From: Changchengzhania lutea
Lineage (GTDB): Bacteria; Bacteroidota; Bacteroidia; Flavobacteriales; Flavobacteriaceae
Reading direction: 5' to 3'
DNA length: 64,000 nucleotides
Assembly: GCF_006974145.1 (NCBI RefSeq)
Contig: NZ_CP039456.1
Coordinates: forward strand, 3,968,499 to 4,032,498
The notes under the pieces were generated by a model, which was given only the letters and a program-made list of their open reading frames with translations, did no database searches and had not been told where the DNA came from. Shown one piece after another: positions 10,001 through 18,409 of this stretch; the first letter of the stretch is position 1; the number at the start of each line of letters is the position of its first letter. The position numbers and the translations under genes were made by a program.

Positions 10001-10163
10001 TAGTCCCTCTAGTAGTATTTACCACAATAACATTTACACCGGGAATGGGAATGTTATCTGTAGCGGACACCACCGTTCCTTTAATGACCGTTCCATTCTG
10101 GGCAATCATTACAATATTGAAAAACAATATTATAATTAGAGTTAGCTTAGTTTTTAAATTCAT
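7062..10163 (-). CDS. susC: SusC/RagA-family TonB-dependent transporter
   Basis: A 1033-residue protein with a signal peptide (to about residue 22), a carboxypeptidase-regulatory-like domain (about 26-105), the SusC signature VVVGYGTQKK followed by the TonB plug (about 112-235, with IYGSEGSNGVIMITTK), and a long beta-barrel ending in an aromatic residue (LNIDF). It imports oligosaccharides across the outer membrane using TonB energy. It heads the SusCD-lyase unit, and a promoter plus triple operator lie about 300 bp upstream. Normal length for the family; intact. Confidence 0.96.
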   Translation of the reverse strand: MNLKTKLTLIIILFFNIVMIAQNGTVIKGTVVSATDNIPIPGVNVIVVNTTRGTTTDFDGNYQIQANEGEVLQFTYIGFTTQVQIIGNQTTINISLAEDLAQLDEVVVVGYGTQKKSHLTGAISKVVNDDLDQIAVSRVDDALIGQVSGVNIQATNAEAGGAPTITIRGVGSITADSGPAVVVDGIVVSSDFLGNLDMNDVESFEVLKDAASAAIYGSEGSNGVIMITTKRGKEGKTKFSYQTYTGFKDAHGSDDYRKSVSSWAKKELAQTGELSNETQYAQLLVATTGIDRDWQDVFFDGGNVTSHSFAARGGSETTKFSTSLRYLHDEGVVITDDYKLYTASLKVDSKLGKKVRFGLSATPSYTKQRRLPTSIHNPIRQSPWLPIYHTAETLQFINRGSYPDVGIGDYFYENHLLNLDINGDGSTSRPRTSGDSNPYAQYVEREHYEYNTKLYGSTFLSVEILDGLTAKTSLGVTLEQRKRTRYDGTLHHAAGNSRAQYNLQNRNRTRLISDNTLHYSKVFGNHEFDLLAGMTIQQRKSENSEVTGNGFSNDLLKNLQGATAIAEYLESNTELKKVGYFGRINYAFADKYLVSVSFRRDGSSVFGRETKYGNFPAASIGWNAHKEDFLRDSDFLSKLKFRVSYGLTGAENFNVGSDVVNAWPYLALLQNSNAVVDGNIAAGVSSLNIANPLLQWEASEELNPAVEFGFLNNKISGSLDFYQRTSDELLLFNPVSYVTGFNGGIVNLGKVQNRGWELELRTRNVSSEKFSWNSTLIASTNQNELLSFGDSNNALIEDTYGRNSQWINRIGEPISSFWGFVVDETYSDDEFRTTYVDNPWNRINGQADDTIVKDLNGDGIITDDDKTILGDPYPDLVYSFTNEFKFGAFDFSFMLQGSLGAQVNNIGDQYFYNWFGNRTRSGGEAQAVTDGLVPHESFIQEKVLTSEVIASADYFSLRNVNLGYNMPDDITAKLGVTGLRLYATAQNLIYITADDYHGFNPEHVDVDNPRAYGSQRAGTPIYKTVTFGLNIDF

Positions 10164-10360
10164 AATTAGTTTTTTATGTTTAAAGTTTATTAGTAGTCTC
10201 CTAATTTTGATTAGCTTTTGGAAATTATCTAGCTAAAAAATCACTTTATTAAAAACAACTGTTCTGATTAAATTTTTGTAATTTCGCAGAACGCATGTTT
10301 TATGAAAGTAATGCATGTTTTAAGTTTTTACTTCCCTCCTAAAAGAAGTAAATGATCGTT

Positions 10361-10391
10361 AAAGGGATAGGCGTGCACCTATCCTTTTTTT
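10361..10391. terminator. Stable hairpin with T-run upstream of susC
   Basis: GGATAGG and CCTATCC arms around a 6-base loop, preceded by A's and followed on the plus strand by seven T's, look like an intrinsic terminator. The T-run faces the plus strand, where no gene needs terminating, while on the minus strand the hairpin would lie in the long susC leader. It may therefore terminate antisense transcription, or act as an RNA structure in the susC 5' UTR. Confidence 0.5.
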
Positions 10392-10459
10392 GTACTATTT
10401 TTTCATATTGTATTAAAATTTTGTGAAGCGTTAGACATTTAGTTTAGTTGTTGTATTAT

Positions 10460-10497
10460 TTGGAAAACCAAATTGGTTTACCAGATTGGTTTTCCAA
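10460..10497. promoter_or_regulatory. Triple GntR-type operator at the susC promoter
   Basis: Three 12-bp palindromic elements, TTGGAAAACCAA, TTGGTTTACCAG and TTGGTTTTCCAA, start at 10460, 10473 and 10486, exactly 13 bp apart. The outer two are reverse complements of each other, so the array as a whole is also a dyad. It overlaps and follows the predicted start of susC transcription, the arrangement expected for repression. Confidence 0.75.
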
Positions 10498-10525
10498 ATA
10501 TATATTAATTTTTTGTTAAAACAAA
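10495..10525 (-). promoter_or_regulatory. Bacteroidota-type promoter for susC unit
   Basis: On the minus strand TTTG, a 19-base spacer and TATATTTG match the Bacteroidota consensus (TTTG, N19, TAnnTTTG). The -7 element overlaps the last operator of the triple array, giving a leader of about 320 nt before susC. Confidence 0.7.
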
Positions 10526-10550
10526 TTAATTCCAGATTTTAACACTGTTA

Positions 10551-10895
10551 TTACATAAAGTCTTCACGAATTGGACTAAAAACATCAATTAATTTGCCTG
10601 CTTTCCTACAAATTGCCCCATGCATCACGTGTGGCGGAATGTAAAAAGCATCGCCAGCTTTCATCATTTTAGTTTCATTGCCAATAGTTAGTTCAAATTC
10701 GCCACTTACTACATAAGTTACTTGCGAATGGTAATGCTCATGCATGGGGCCAACGCCTCCTTCTGCAAAATTTACATCTACTAGCATGATTTTATCATCA
10801 TAGCCCATTATTTTTCTTTGAACACCTTCTCCAGCGGTTTCCCATTCGATTTCATCTCCCATTAAAAACTCTTTACTTGCTCCAAATGTTTTCAT
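10551..10895 (-). CDS. kdgF: KdgF-type cupin, unsaturated uronate ring-opening enzyme
   Basis: A 114-residue single-domain cupin. His52, His54, Gln58 and His92 (MHEHYHSQ and PPHVMHG) fit the metal-binding pattern of KdgF. KdgF converts 4,5-unsaturated monouronates from alginate or pectin into the linear ketouronate DEH. There is no signal peptide, so it acts in the cytoplasm. The gene is 12 bp after the PL17 oligoalginate lyase, whose product is the KdgF substrate, supporting the assignment. Normal length for the family. Confidence 0.88.
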   Translation of the reverse strand: MKTFGASKEFLMGDEIEWETAGEGVQRKIMGYDDKIMLVDVNFAEGGVGPMHEHYHSQVTYVVSGEFELTIGNETKMMKAGDAFYIPPHVMHGAICRKAGKLIDVFSPIREDFM

Positions 10896-10907
10896 TTTTA
10901 TTTCTTT

Positions 10908-13163
10908 TTAATTTATAGTTATATACGTAAACGGTCCGACCCATTTATATTCATTGTTTGCGATTTCTAGTTTATGCTCATTGTTATTTGATGAATTACT
11001 ATTAGCTAGCAGTAACATTTTTAGCTTGCCATTCACATCTTCAATTTGAATAGCGGTATAATTATCGTTATTATAAGCAACTTTTAAACTTACAATATTG
11101 CTATAAGCATTAACTGCAAATTCTGATACTGTACTATAATTTCCATGTGATTCAATTACAGATGCAAATGTTGTGTTTTTAGCATTTCTTCTAATTATAA
11201 GAGCTGGTTCTCTTCTTAAATTAAACTCTGGATCTTTTGCTCCTATTCTTGCCAAAATCAAATCATCTTCAGCATCTGCTGCGGTTGTAAGGGTATAAAA
11301 ATTACCATGATTTAACCATGAAAATGTCGTATTGTCTGAAGCTGGTTTTCCTTCAGCTTCTTTCCATAAATGCTCATAACCATTTGACTTTCCCAATGGT
11401 ACTAAAACTGAAGGCACTGTATATTCAAAATTCGTTTTCATGAGTTGCCCTAAGTAATAATATGGGAAATCATACTGGTTTTCACTTTCAGAAGTCACAT
11501 TCATGATATCTACCACGAAAGGTTTTTCGAAATCTTCATCATCAATAATTGCAAAAGTTCGATGCAGTTGTGTTCCTGGATATGCATTCGTTTCTTTTGC
11601 ACTTACTATTTGAACTTGTGGATTTGTATCATCATAAAGATGTAATTCTGAATGATGCTTACTGCCTACTTTGTATTCCCCTCCAAAATGACTAACCTCA
11701 TTTTGCGTTATCGTATTATGTGCAATGGTTTGTTTTGCCCATGTTTTATTTTCTTTTAAATAATTGCCCCCGCCTTTTTGTTCTATATTAACAAAACGTG
11801 CCAAACCATAATCTTGGATAACTTCTTCACCATTTTCATATAGAGAAAAGGACAACTTATCATAATGTCCATGACTCAACCCTTGAGCTGCATATTTAAA
11901 AACAAGTTCTAAACCTTCACTTCTTAAAATGCCAACACCTCCTTGATCTCCATTGGGACCATCAGATAAATTGATTGATTTTTTCTCAAATAACTTTTCT
12001 TTACCTTCTTTAATACCTAATGCTACTGCCAATCCTGAGTCGTCTAACAAAACACAGTCTTGTTTTTTAGCAATACTTAATAATTCTGCATTGTTTCCTC
12101 CAAAATGATAGGCTATATCTACAGCTGTAACCAACTCTCTTGAATAATACGACATGCCTTTTTGTCCATCATTTAAAGGAAAAAACTCACCATCAGCATC
12201 TGATAAATTTATCAATGTATTGACTGATTTTAATAACACGCCTTCTTTATAGTCAAAAATATTAAGCTCTGGTTTTACATTATGTAATGCTTCAGCAAAT
12301 ATCAAAAACGGATACATAGCATAACGCTGATAGTAAGGGCCTTCGGTATAATACCCATCAGGAGAAAAAGGTTCATCTATATTAGCTAAAAACCCAACTT
12401 TTTGACCTTCAACTTTTATAAAACCTCCGTCATTATCCTTCATACCAACTTCTAAATTATCGGTTTTTAATCCATTTAGTGCTCTTTCAAGTAAGTCATC
12501 ATTATCCATCACTAGTGCAATCATACCAACAGCAACATTCCCCCACGTACTATGGTTGTGTACTCGATTAAAAAATTGTGGGTTACCTTCCGAAATAAAA
12601 TTTGCAAATGGAATAAATAAGTCGTTTTCTAACGTATCTCTTTCTTCTTTTGAAAGCCATTCATATATACAATCATAGGCTTGACTTGTATAAACCAACC
12701 AATTAGAATCGTTTAAACATTGCCAGAAAATTTTACCTCTTGCATACGAACGGGTTTGTGGGTGAATAGGCAAGTTTGGATATAATTTTGCATACGCCAT
12801 TAGCATATCGCGTACATAAATAGCGTACTTTTCGTCTTCTAAAATTTGAAATAATACACCCGCCTTTTGAAGTATTAAAAAGTTTCGTTTGTGCCGCTCG
12901 TGTGTGTAACCCCCCGATAAATGTTTTGGTATAGGAACTTCTATACCTAATTCGATTTCGGCATCTACTTCTTCTATTGTGTTTTCTAAAGTTTTATCAA
13001 AAATTGGAATGCTTCCTAAATTTGCTCTAATATCTTTAACACCTTGTTGAGTTAAAATAAGATTTGGATGACCTGAATCATTTTCTGGAGTACTTTTTTC
13101 TTTCTTTTCAGAACAAGAAGATACCAATATCAACAGTAGAAAAAATTTCGCAAATTTCATCAT
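10908..13163 (-). CDS. Oligoalginate lyase, PL17 family, lipoprotein
   Basis: This 751-residue protein has a lipobox (LVSSC, Cys17), an alpha/alpha-toroid N-terminal half (NHSTWGNVAVGM, EGPYYQRYAMYPF) and a C-terminal heparinase II/III beta-sheet domain (LSHGHYDKLSFSLYENG, AKQTIAHNT). These signatures, with Asn-His, Tyr and His residues at the active site, are those of PL17 exo-type oligoalginate lyases, which release unsaturated monouronate. The lipoprotein signal places it in the periplasm or outer membrane. It heads a two-gene unit with kdgF under its own promoter and a double operator. Confidence 0.92.
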   Translation of the reverse strand: MMKFAKFFLLLILVSSCSEKKEKSTPENDSGHPNLILTQQGVKDIRANLGSIPIFDKTLENTIEEVDAEIELGIEVPIPKHLSGGYTHERHKRNFLILQKAGVLFQILEDEKYAIYVRDMLMAYAKLYPNLPIHPQTRSYARGKIFWQCLNDSNWLVYTSQAYDCIYEWLSKEERDTLENDLFIPFANFISEGNPQFFNRVHNHSTWGNVAVGMIALVMDNDDLLERALNGLKTDNLEVGMKDNDGGFIKVEGQKVGFLANIDEPFSPDGYYTEGPYYQRYAMYPFLIFAEALHNVKPELNIFDYKEGVLLKSVNTLINLSDADGEFFPLNDGQKGMSYYSRELVTAVDIAYHFGGNNAELLSIAKKQDCVLLDDSGLAVALGIKEGKEKLFEKKSINLSDGPNGDQGGVGILRSEGLELVFKYAAQGLSHGHYDKLSFSLYENGEEVIQDYGLARFVNIEQKGGGNYLKENKTWAKQTIAHNTITQNEVSHFGGEYKVGSKHHSELHLYDDTNPQVQIVSAKETNAYPGTQLHRTFAIIDDEDFEKPFVVDIMNVTSESENQYDFPYYYLGQLMKTNFEYTVPSVLVPLGKSNGYEHLWKEAEGKPASDNTTFSWLNHGNFYTLTTAADAEDDLILARIGAKDPEFNLRREPALIIRRNAKNTTFASVIESHGNYSTVSEFAVNAYSNIVSLKVAYNNDNYTAIQIEDVNGKLKMLLLANSNSSNNNEHKLEIANNEYKWVGPFTYITIN

Positions 13164-13189
13164 TTATGTAAAATTGTTATATTTTAAAA

Positions 13190-13214
13190 TTGGTTTACCA
13201 ATTTGGTTTACCAA
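13190..13214. promoter_or_regulatory. Double GntR-type operator at the PL17 promoter
   Basis: Two identical TTGGTTTACCAA elements start at 13190 and 13203, 13 bp apart, just upstream of the PL17 start. The spacing is the same as in the triple arrays. Confidence 0.72.
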
Positions 13215-13241
13215 AAATACAATTTTATTTGAATTATCAAA
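13212..13241 (-). promoter_or_regulatory. Bacteroidota-type promoter for PL17-kdgF
   Basis: Minus-strand TTTG, an 18-base spacer and TATTTTTG match the consensus. The -7 element overlaps the second operator, so a bound regulator would block RNA polymerase. Confidence 0.68.
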
Positions 13242-13317
13242 ATATTATAAGATTTAATTTTTTCAACTATCAATTGTATATAGTATAGCGTTTAACCACA
13301 AACAATTTAACGGCAAA

Positions 13318-14086
13318 CTATACATTGTAGACGCCACCATTAATATCTAGCGTAGCACCAGTAATAAAGCCGTCGTATTCTGATGCCAGATATAAAACCG
13401 CTCGAGCTACATCAGCTGCGTTGCCTGCTCGTTGAATTGGAATGGAAGCCGTTGTTGTTGTCGCTGATTCTTTTGTCGTATGCGTGTTGTGAAAAGAAGT
13501 TCCAAGAATTAACCCTGGAGCGACGGCGTTAACGCGAGTACCTTGAGGTCCCAATTCAGCAGAGAGTGCTCGTGTTAACGTTAGGATAGCACCTTTACTA
13601 GTAGCGTAAGCAAGTGATCCTGGGTGACCTCCTTTACGCCCAGCCAGTGATGCCAAATTAACAATACTGCTATTGTCATTTTTTGCTAAATAAGGCGATG
13701 CGGCTCGGGTTACAAACATCATGGATGTAAGGTTAATATCCATTACCTTGTGCCAGAACCCAGTCTCCATTTCGCTCAGCATTTTACGTGCAACAAGTGA
13801 ACCCGCGTTGTTAATAAGTATGTCCAGACCACCTAATACTTCTACTGTTTTTTTTGACCATTGCATTCGCATTGGCTTCGTTTGTTAAGTCACCACTTAT
13901 AGCAACCGCCTTTTGCCCTTTGCTAGTTGCGTAGTCAATTAATTGGTTCGCAGTATCTGCACTAGAAAAATAGTGGATGGCAACATTAGCACCACTATTA
14001 ATAAAATGCCTAGTGATTGATTCACCAATTCCTTGAGCACCAGCAGTTATTAGAACATTTTTGCCTGCTAATTTATTGTTCTTCAT
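13318..14086 (-). pseudogene. Short-chain dehydrogenase/reductase, frameshifted at an A8 run
   Basis: Two adjacent frames together make one ordinary SDR of about 255 residues. The first (from 14086) has the cofactor motif TAGAQGIG and reads to MVKK; the second continues KKTVEVLGGLDILINNAG, then the catalytic YATSK and the C-terminal DINGG. The break is an eight-A run at about 13846-13853 on the minus strand; seven A's would restore one frame. This may be a real mutation, a slippage site or a sequence error. An SDR at the end of an alginate unit could reduce DEH, which would make it redundant with the one at the left edge. The second frame could start only at poor internal codons. Confidence 0.85.
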
Positions 14087-14107
14087 ATTATTCTCAAATT
14101 AATTGAT

Positions 14108-15217
14108 TTAATCATTTTTAGTGAAATAGCCTTCATTGGACACGGCATCATCACTAATAAATATACTTCCGGTTTTAAACCACACTTCAGCGTAGTTTCC
14201 GTCTTCATATTGTTTTTTAATGTCACCACCATGTATTTCAGCACCAGAACACCAATTTTTATTTACCTCTGGGGATTTTCCATTTGTTTGATTGTAAGCC
14301 CCAAGTTTAAAAAATAGACCTTCACCAGTGTACGCTTCTTTTCGTTCTACTCCATCTTGACCCATTGGCACAAATAATTTTTGTGTTTGCTCTGATATAT
14401 CTGCAGTTGTTGTGTATTCTGATTCGATTAAGTTTTTTGTGAATGTTTTGGTTTCATGTCCTTTACTAATAAATTTTAAGGTCATAATACCATTCTTAAC
14501 CTCGATTTCATAACTAAATTCTTCACCTAAAGCAATCCCCTCTTTAGGTTCTTCTGGGTAGGTGTTTGCTTCAGTACCAACAACAGAAAAGTCATGCCCC
14601 CAAACAGCTGTGGAATAATCCCATCTTCCAGAATTGTTATTACCTTTTGTATTGATTTCATAATGCCAAAAAACCGAACCTTTGGTATGACTAGGGAATT
14701 TTTTGTAAAATATTTTAAGTGGTTCGTTTTCATGTTTATCTGCACTATGAATTTGACCAACTACTACTGCGTGCGAAGCTGCTACGCGAGCATCACCGGT
14801 AGCAGATACATTCATTACTTTAAGTGTCGCTGTCAATTTATCATTAGCAGTTTTTGGATACCATTTTTTTACTTGCGCCAATTCAGTTCTTGTATTATTT
14901 GAAGTTCCATGTGTGTCTCCACCATTTGGTGTCTTAAAAACAATCCAATCGCTATTGCCATCATTTGCAGTATAAAAGAAATCTTTGTTTTCAAAATTAT
15001 TTGCAAAACCCGCATTTGAACCATCGCCTAAAATCAATTTCCAATGATCAAAAAAAGGAATAATGTCACTTGCATAAACGGTTTTTTTGGTTTCTTTTTT
15101 ATTCGTTTTTTTTGCAGTATTGTTACAGCTGTTAAGTATTATGAAAACACCGAAAATTAAGAGTGCTGATATTGATGTGATAATTTTTTTATTCATTTTT
15201 TTATTGTTTGGATTCAT
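14108..15217 (-). CDS. Alginate lyase, PL7/PL18-type, lipoprotein
   Basis: A 369-residue protein with motifs NTRTEL, VGQIHS and FFKLGAYNQ, the three active-site strands of the PL7/PL18 clan. The catalytic domain is larger and clearly diverged from the two PL7 proteins near 3-4.6 kb. A lipobox (IILNSC, Cys31) precedes a Lys/Thr-rich linker. Met8 is an equally good start for the signal peptide. It lies in the long unit led by the isomerase-like gene, 2 bp after the NRAMP-like transporter. The clan is clear; PL7 versus PL18 is not decided here. Confidence 0.85.
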   Translation of the reverse strand: MNPNNKKMNKKIITSISALLIFGVFIILNSCNNTAKKTNKKETKKTVYASDIIPFFDHWKLILGDGSNAGFANNFENKDFFYTANDGNSDWIVFKTPNGGDTHGTSNNTRTELAQVKKWYPKTANDKLTATLKVMNVSATGDARVAASHAVVVGQIHSADKHENEPLKIFYKKFPSHTKGSVFWHYEINTKGNNNSGRWDYSTAVWGHDFSVVGTEANTYPEEPKEGIALGEEFSYEIEVKNGIMTLKFISKGHETKTFTKNLIESEYTTTADISEQTQKLFVPMGQDGVERKEAYTGEGLFFKLGAYNQTNGKSPEVNKNWCSGAEIHGGDIKKQYEDGNYAEVWFKTGSIFISDDAVSNEGYFTKND

Positions 15218-15219
15218 TA

Positions 15220-16494
15220 TTAGAAATAATTCAAAAGTGCTAATATCCCATTATAGGAAATCACTAAAGAAAAGAACAATGCTGCATACATTCCAATATA
15301 AACACCGAGACTGGTTTTATAATCTTTCATCACCTTTTTACTGCTTAACATGAGTATAATTCCGAGTACTACAATGGGCAAGACAAATACATTAAAGACT
15401 TGTGATAAAATTTGAATCTCAATAGGATTTGCTCCAAATGCCGGCCCTATTAAAGCCACTAAACAAGCAATAGCGGTGATAATTCTAAACTGACGTGAAT
15501 TGGTGTCTAAGGTTCCGGATTGATAATCGGCCACTAATAATGGTGCTATTAATAAACAAGGGAATATGGACGATAAACCAGCGCTTAAAGCCCCAAAAAA
15601 GAATATGGTAACGGCCCATTTACCAGCAACGGGTTCTAAGGTATTTGCCATATCCAAAACTTCAGTTACTACTTTTCCTTGATGAAACAAAGCCCCACAA
15701 GCAACTGCCATTATAGTGGCACTAATTATAAATATTAAAATAGCGGCTGTTATAGAATCCTTTTTTTGTTGCTCAAGATTTTTAATAGTCCACCCTTTTC
15801 CTTTTACAAAAAGGGGACGCGATAAGAAAGTGGCAGAAGCCATGGTCGTGCCAACAAATGCTGCAACCAACATTTTACCACCAGGAATCTCTGGAATGGT
15901 TGGTATTAATCCCTTAACTACATCTATTGGAAGTGGCTGCACAAAGAATAATGACAACACAAACGATAAACCCATTAAGGTTACAAATATGACTAGAATC
16001 TTCTCAAAAAAAGTATACTTCCCTACCAGCATCAGCAAGTAAAAAGTAACTATTATTATGACAGCTGTAATTAATACCGTTTCATATTTAAATGAACTTA
16101 AACCTTCAAAATTTACTGCTAAAATTTCAAAAATAATGTTTGAAGAAATACCTAAGATACCCATTAGAGAATTCCATTGTCCAAACGTAATCCCCACAAT
16201 AATCAAAATCGCTAAGGCTTTACCATATTTTAAATGCTTTTTAAATCCGTAAAGGGCCGTTTCACCTGTAATCAAGGCATAATTACCATAAGCAAACATT
16301 AAAATCCCTGAAAAAAAACAGCTTAATAAAAGCACCCATAATAATTGCATTCCAAATTTACTTCCAGCAACAATCATGGACGTGACACTACCTGTTCCAA
16401 TAGTATAACCAATGGCAAAAATACCTGGGCCAAAACCTAATATAATCGCAATAATTTTCTTAAGAAACGACTTTTTATTTCCGGATGTTGGCAT
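15220..16494 (-). CDS. NRAMP-superfamily transporter lacking metal-site motifs
   Basis: A 424-residue membrane protein with about 11 hydrophobic segments and NRAMP-like organisation, starting GPGIFAIGYTIGTGSVTS in the first transmembrane helix. Canonical NRAMP metal carriers have DPGN in helix 1 and MPH in helix 6. Here the corresponding places read GTGS and TMASATF, so Mn/Fe transport is unlikely. Its place between a lyase and a sugar-acid kinase/dehydrogenase suggests an organic substrate, perhaps a sugar acid, but this is inference. No signal of damage. Confidence 0.75.
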   Translation of the reverse strand: MPTSGNKKSFLKKIIAIILGFGPGIFAIGYTIGTGSVTSMIVAGSKFGMQLLWVLLLSCFFSGILMFAYGNYALITGETALYGFKKHLKYGKALAILIIVGITFGQWNSLMGILGISSNIIFEILAVNFEGLSSFKYETVLITAVIIIVTFYLLMLVGKYTFFEKILVIFVTLMGLSFVLSLFFVQPLPIDVVKGLIPTIPEIPGGKMLVAAFVGTTMASATFLSRPLFVKGKGWTIKNLEQQKKDSITAAILIFIISATIMAVACGALFHQGKVVTEVLDMANTLEPVAGKWAVTIFFFGALSAGLSSIFPCLLIAPLLVADYQSGTLDTNSRQFRIITAIACLVALIGPAFGANPIEIQILSQVFNVFVLPIVVLGIILMLSSKKVMKDYKTSLGVYIGMYAALFFSLVISYNGILALLNYF

Positions 16495-16519
16495 AGTAAG
16501 GTGGTATTATTTTGGTTAG

Positions 16520-18409
16520 TTATTTCCAGTTAGTATGATAGAACTTTCCCGTGTCATCATCTACCCTTTGATAGGTGTGTGCACCAAAATAATCACGCTG
16601 TGCTTGTATTAAATTAGCTGATGAATTTGCTATTGCAAAGCTGTTTAAAAAGTTAATGGATTCACTTAAACACGGAATTGGCAATTCATTTAAGATACAT
16701 TCAGAAACTACTTTTTTAACAGTTGGTTTTAATAATTTTATTTGCTGAATAATTTTTTCGTTAGACAATATATTATTTGTTGTTTTAAAAATTTCAACCA
16801 ACTCTACCATAAGATCCGATTTGATAATACAACCGTTTGTCCAGATTCTAGACAGTTCACTTAAATTCAAATGCCAATTATAACTTTTAGAAGCTTCGTG
16901 AATTAATTTAAAACCTTGATAATGATTCATGATTCTAGCAAATTGATATGCTTTTAAAATATCGTCATTAGTCAGATTCAGCTTTGAATCGTCCTTCGAT
17001 TTAAAATTTTTACTCACAGCTATTCTCTCTTCTTTATAAAAAGAAGTATAGCGAGCGAACAAGGCAGAAGCTATCATCGTACTAGGTACTCCTAACTCAG
17101 CAGTTGTTATGGTTGTCCAGTTTCCTGTGCCTTTATTTCCTGCTTTATCCATTATTTTATTAACTAGCCAATCATCGCCGTCCTTTTTTCTTAAAATATC
17201 AATGGTAATTTCCAGCAAATAACTATTTGTTATTTCTTTCCAGGATTTTAAAATATGAGCCATTTGGTCTGGATTATTACCCATAGCCTTTAAAATACTG
17301 AAAACCTCTGCCAACAATTGCATTTCAACATATTCAATGCCGTTATGTACCATTTTAACAAAATGGCCACTACCTTCGGTTCCAATATAGGTGCAACATG
17401 GCTTATTGTTTTCATCTTTTGCAGCGATGGCTTCTAAAAAGGGTTGCACTTCTTTGTAAGTATCTTTATTACCTCCCGGCATAATGGATGGCCCTTTTAA
17501 AGCGCCTTCTTCTCCACCCGAAACACCAGCTCCAACAAAATGTATATTTTTAGATTTTAAGTAATCGAACCGTTCTTTTGTTTTCTTATAATTTGAATTT
17601 CCGCCATCTATTAAAATGTCTTCTTCTGTTAAAAATGGCATCAAATCTTCAATAACTAAATCAATTATTTTACCAGCATTTACCATGAGCATAATCTTTC
17701 TTGGCGTTTGCAAAGAATTCACAAAAAATTCAATATTATCAAAGGGAAGTGCAGACGATAACTCCTCAAATTCATTCTTGAAATTAAATGCAATATTTTC
17801 TTCTACGCCATCTACATGTCTATTAAACATAGATATTTTAAATCCTTTATTTGCCAAATTTCTACTAAGGCTTTTGCCCATAACACCCAATCCAAACAAA
17901 CCGAATTCTACTTTTCCTGATAACCCTTTTTTTATCACTTCTACAATATTCTTAGGCGTTAAACTTATATCTATTTTAATGGCATTTTTTGGTTCTTCTA
18001 AAATATCAAATTGCGATTTTAACAAATTAGAACTCATAAAATGATTATCCCGTTTATTAATTCTATCTAAAATTTGTTCAAATGACCCGTAAAGAAAAAC
18101 CCATTTTGTATAACTTTCAATGCCACTATTTAAAATATCACGATAGCTTTTTTTTAATGCTGAACAAACAATAACACAACTGTTATTTTTCAATTGTTTT
18201 ATAGCTAGTTTATTTAATGTTTGCAACCACTCCAATCTATCATCATCATTTAAAGCTTGCCCTTTTGACATTTTCAAAATATTGCTTTTAGGATGGTAAT
18301 CATCCCCATCAAAAAAAGGAATTTGTAATGCCTCAGACAATAACTTACCTATGGTGCTTTTACCAACACCAGAAACACCCATGACATAAATAACTTGTTT
18401 TGAATTCAT
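16520..18409 (-). CDS. Gluconokinase / 6-phosphogluconate dehydrogenase fusion
   Basis: The 629-residue protein joins two enzymes. Residues 1-165 are a GntK-type gluconokinase (P-loop GVSGVGKST at 11-19, then DGDDYHPKSNILKMSKG). Residues about 168-629 are a decarboxylating 6-phosphogluconate dehydrogenase: NADP-binding GLGVMG at 173-178, GAGVSGGEEGA, and the C-terminal YFGAHTYQR. Together they would turn gluconate into ribulose 5-phosphate and CO2, making NADPH. NADPH could feed the SDR step of alginate catabolism, or the gene may serve another sugar acid released here. It abuts the downstream transporter (25 bp) and the upstream lyase (no gap). Confidence 0.93.
   Translation of the reverse strand: MNSKQVIYVMGVSGVGKSTIGKLLSEALQIPFFDGDDYHPKSNILKMSKGQALNDDDRLEWLQTLNKLAIKQLKNNSCVIVCSALKKSYRDILNSGIESYTKWVFLYGSFEQILDRINKRDNHFMSSNLLKSQFDILEEPKNAIKIDISLTPKNIVEVIKKGLSGKVEFGLFGLGVMGKSLSRNLANKGFKISMFNRHVDGVEENIAFNFKNEFEELSSALPFDNIEFFVNSLQTPRKIMLMVNAGKIIDLVIEDLMPFLTEEDILIDGGNSNYKKTKERFDYLKSKNIHFVGAGVSGGEEGALKGPSIMPGGNKDTYKEVQPFLEAIAAKDENNKPCCTYIGTEGSGHFVKMVHNGIEYVEMQLLAEVFSILKAMGNNPDQMAHILKSWKEITNSYLLEITIDILRKKDGDDWLVNKIMDKAGNKGTGNWTTITTAELGVPSTMIASALFARYTSFYKEERIAVSKNFKSKDDSKLNLTNDDILKAYQFARIMNHYQGFKLIHEASKSYNWHLNLSELSRIWTNGCIIKSDLMVELVEIFKTTNNILSNEKIIQQIKLLKPTVKKVVSECILNELPIPCLSESINFLNSFAIANSSANLIQAQRDYFGAHTYQRVDDDTGKFYHTNWK

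Noticed and set aside
15220-16494. Manganese/iron uptake protein MntH
   Set aside because: The overall fold fits NRAMP but both metal-binding motifs are absent.
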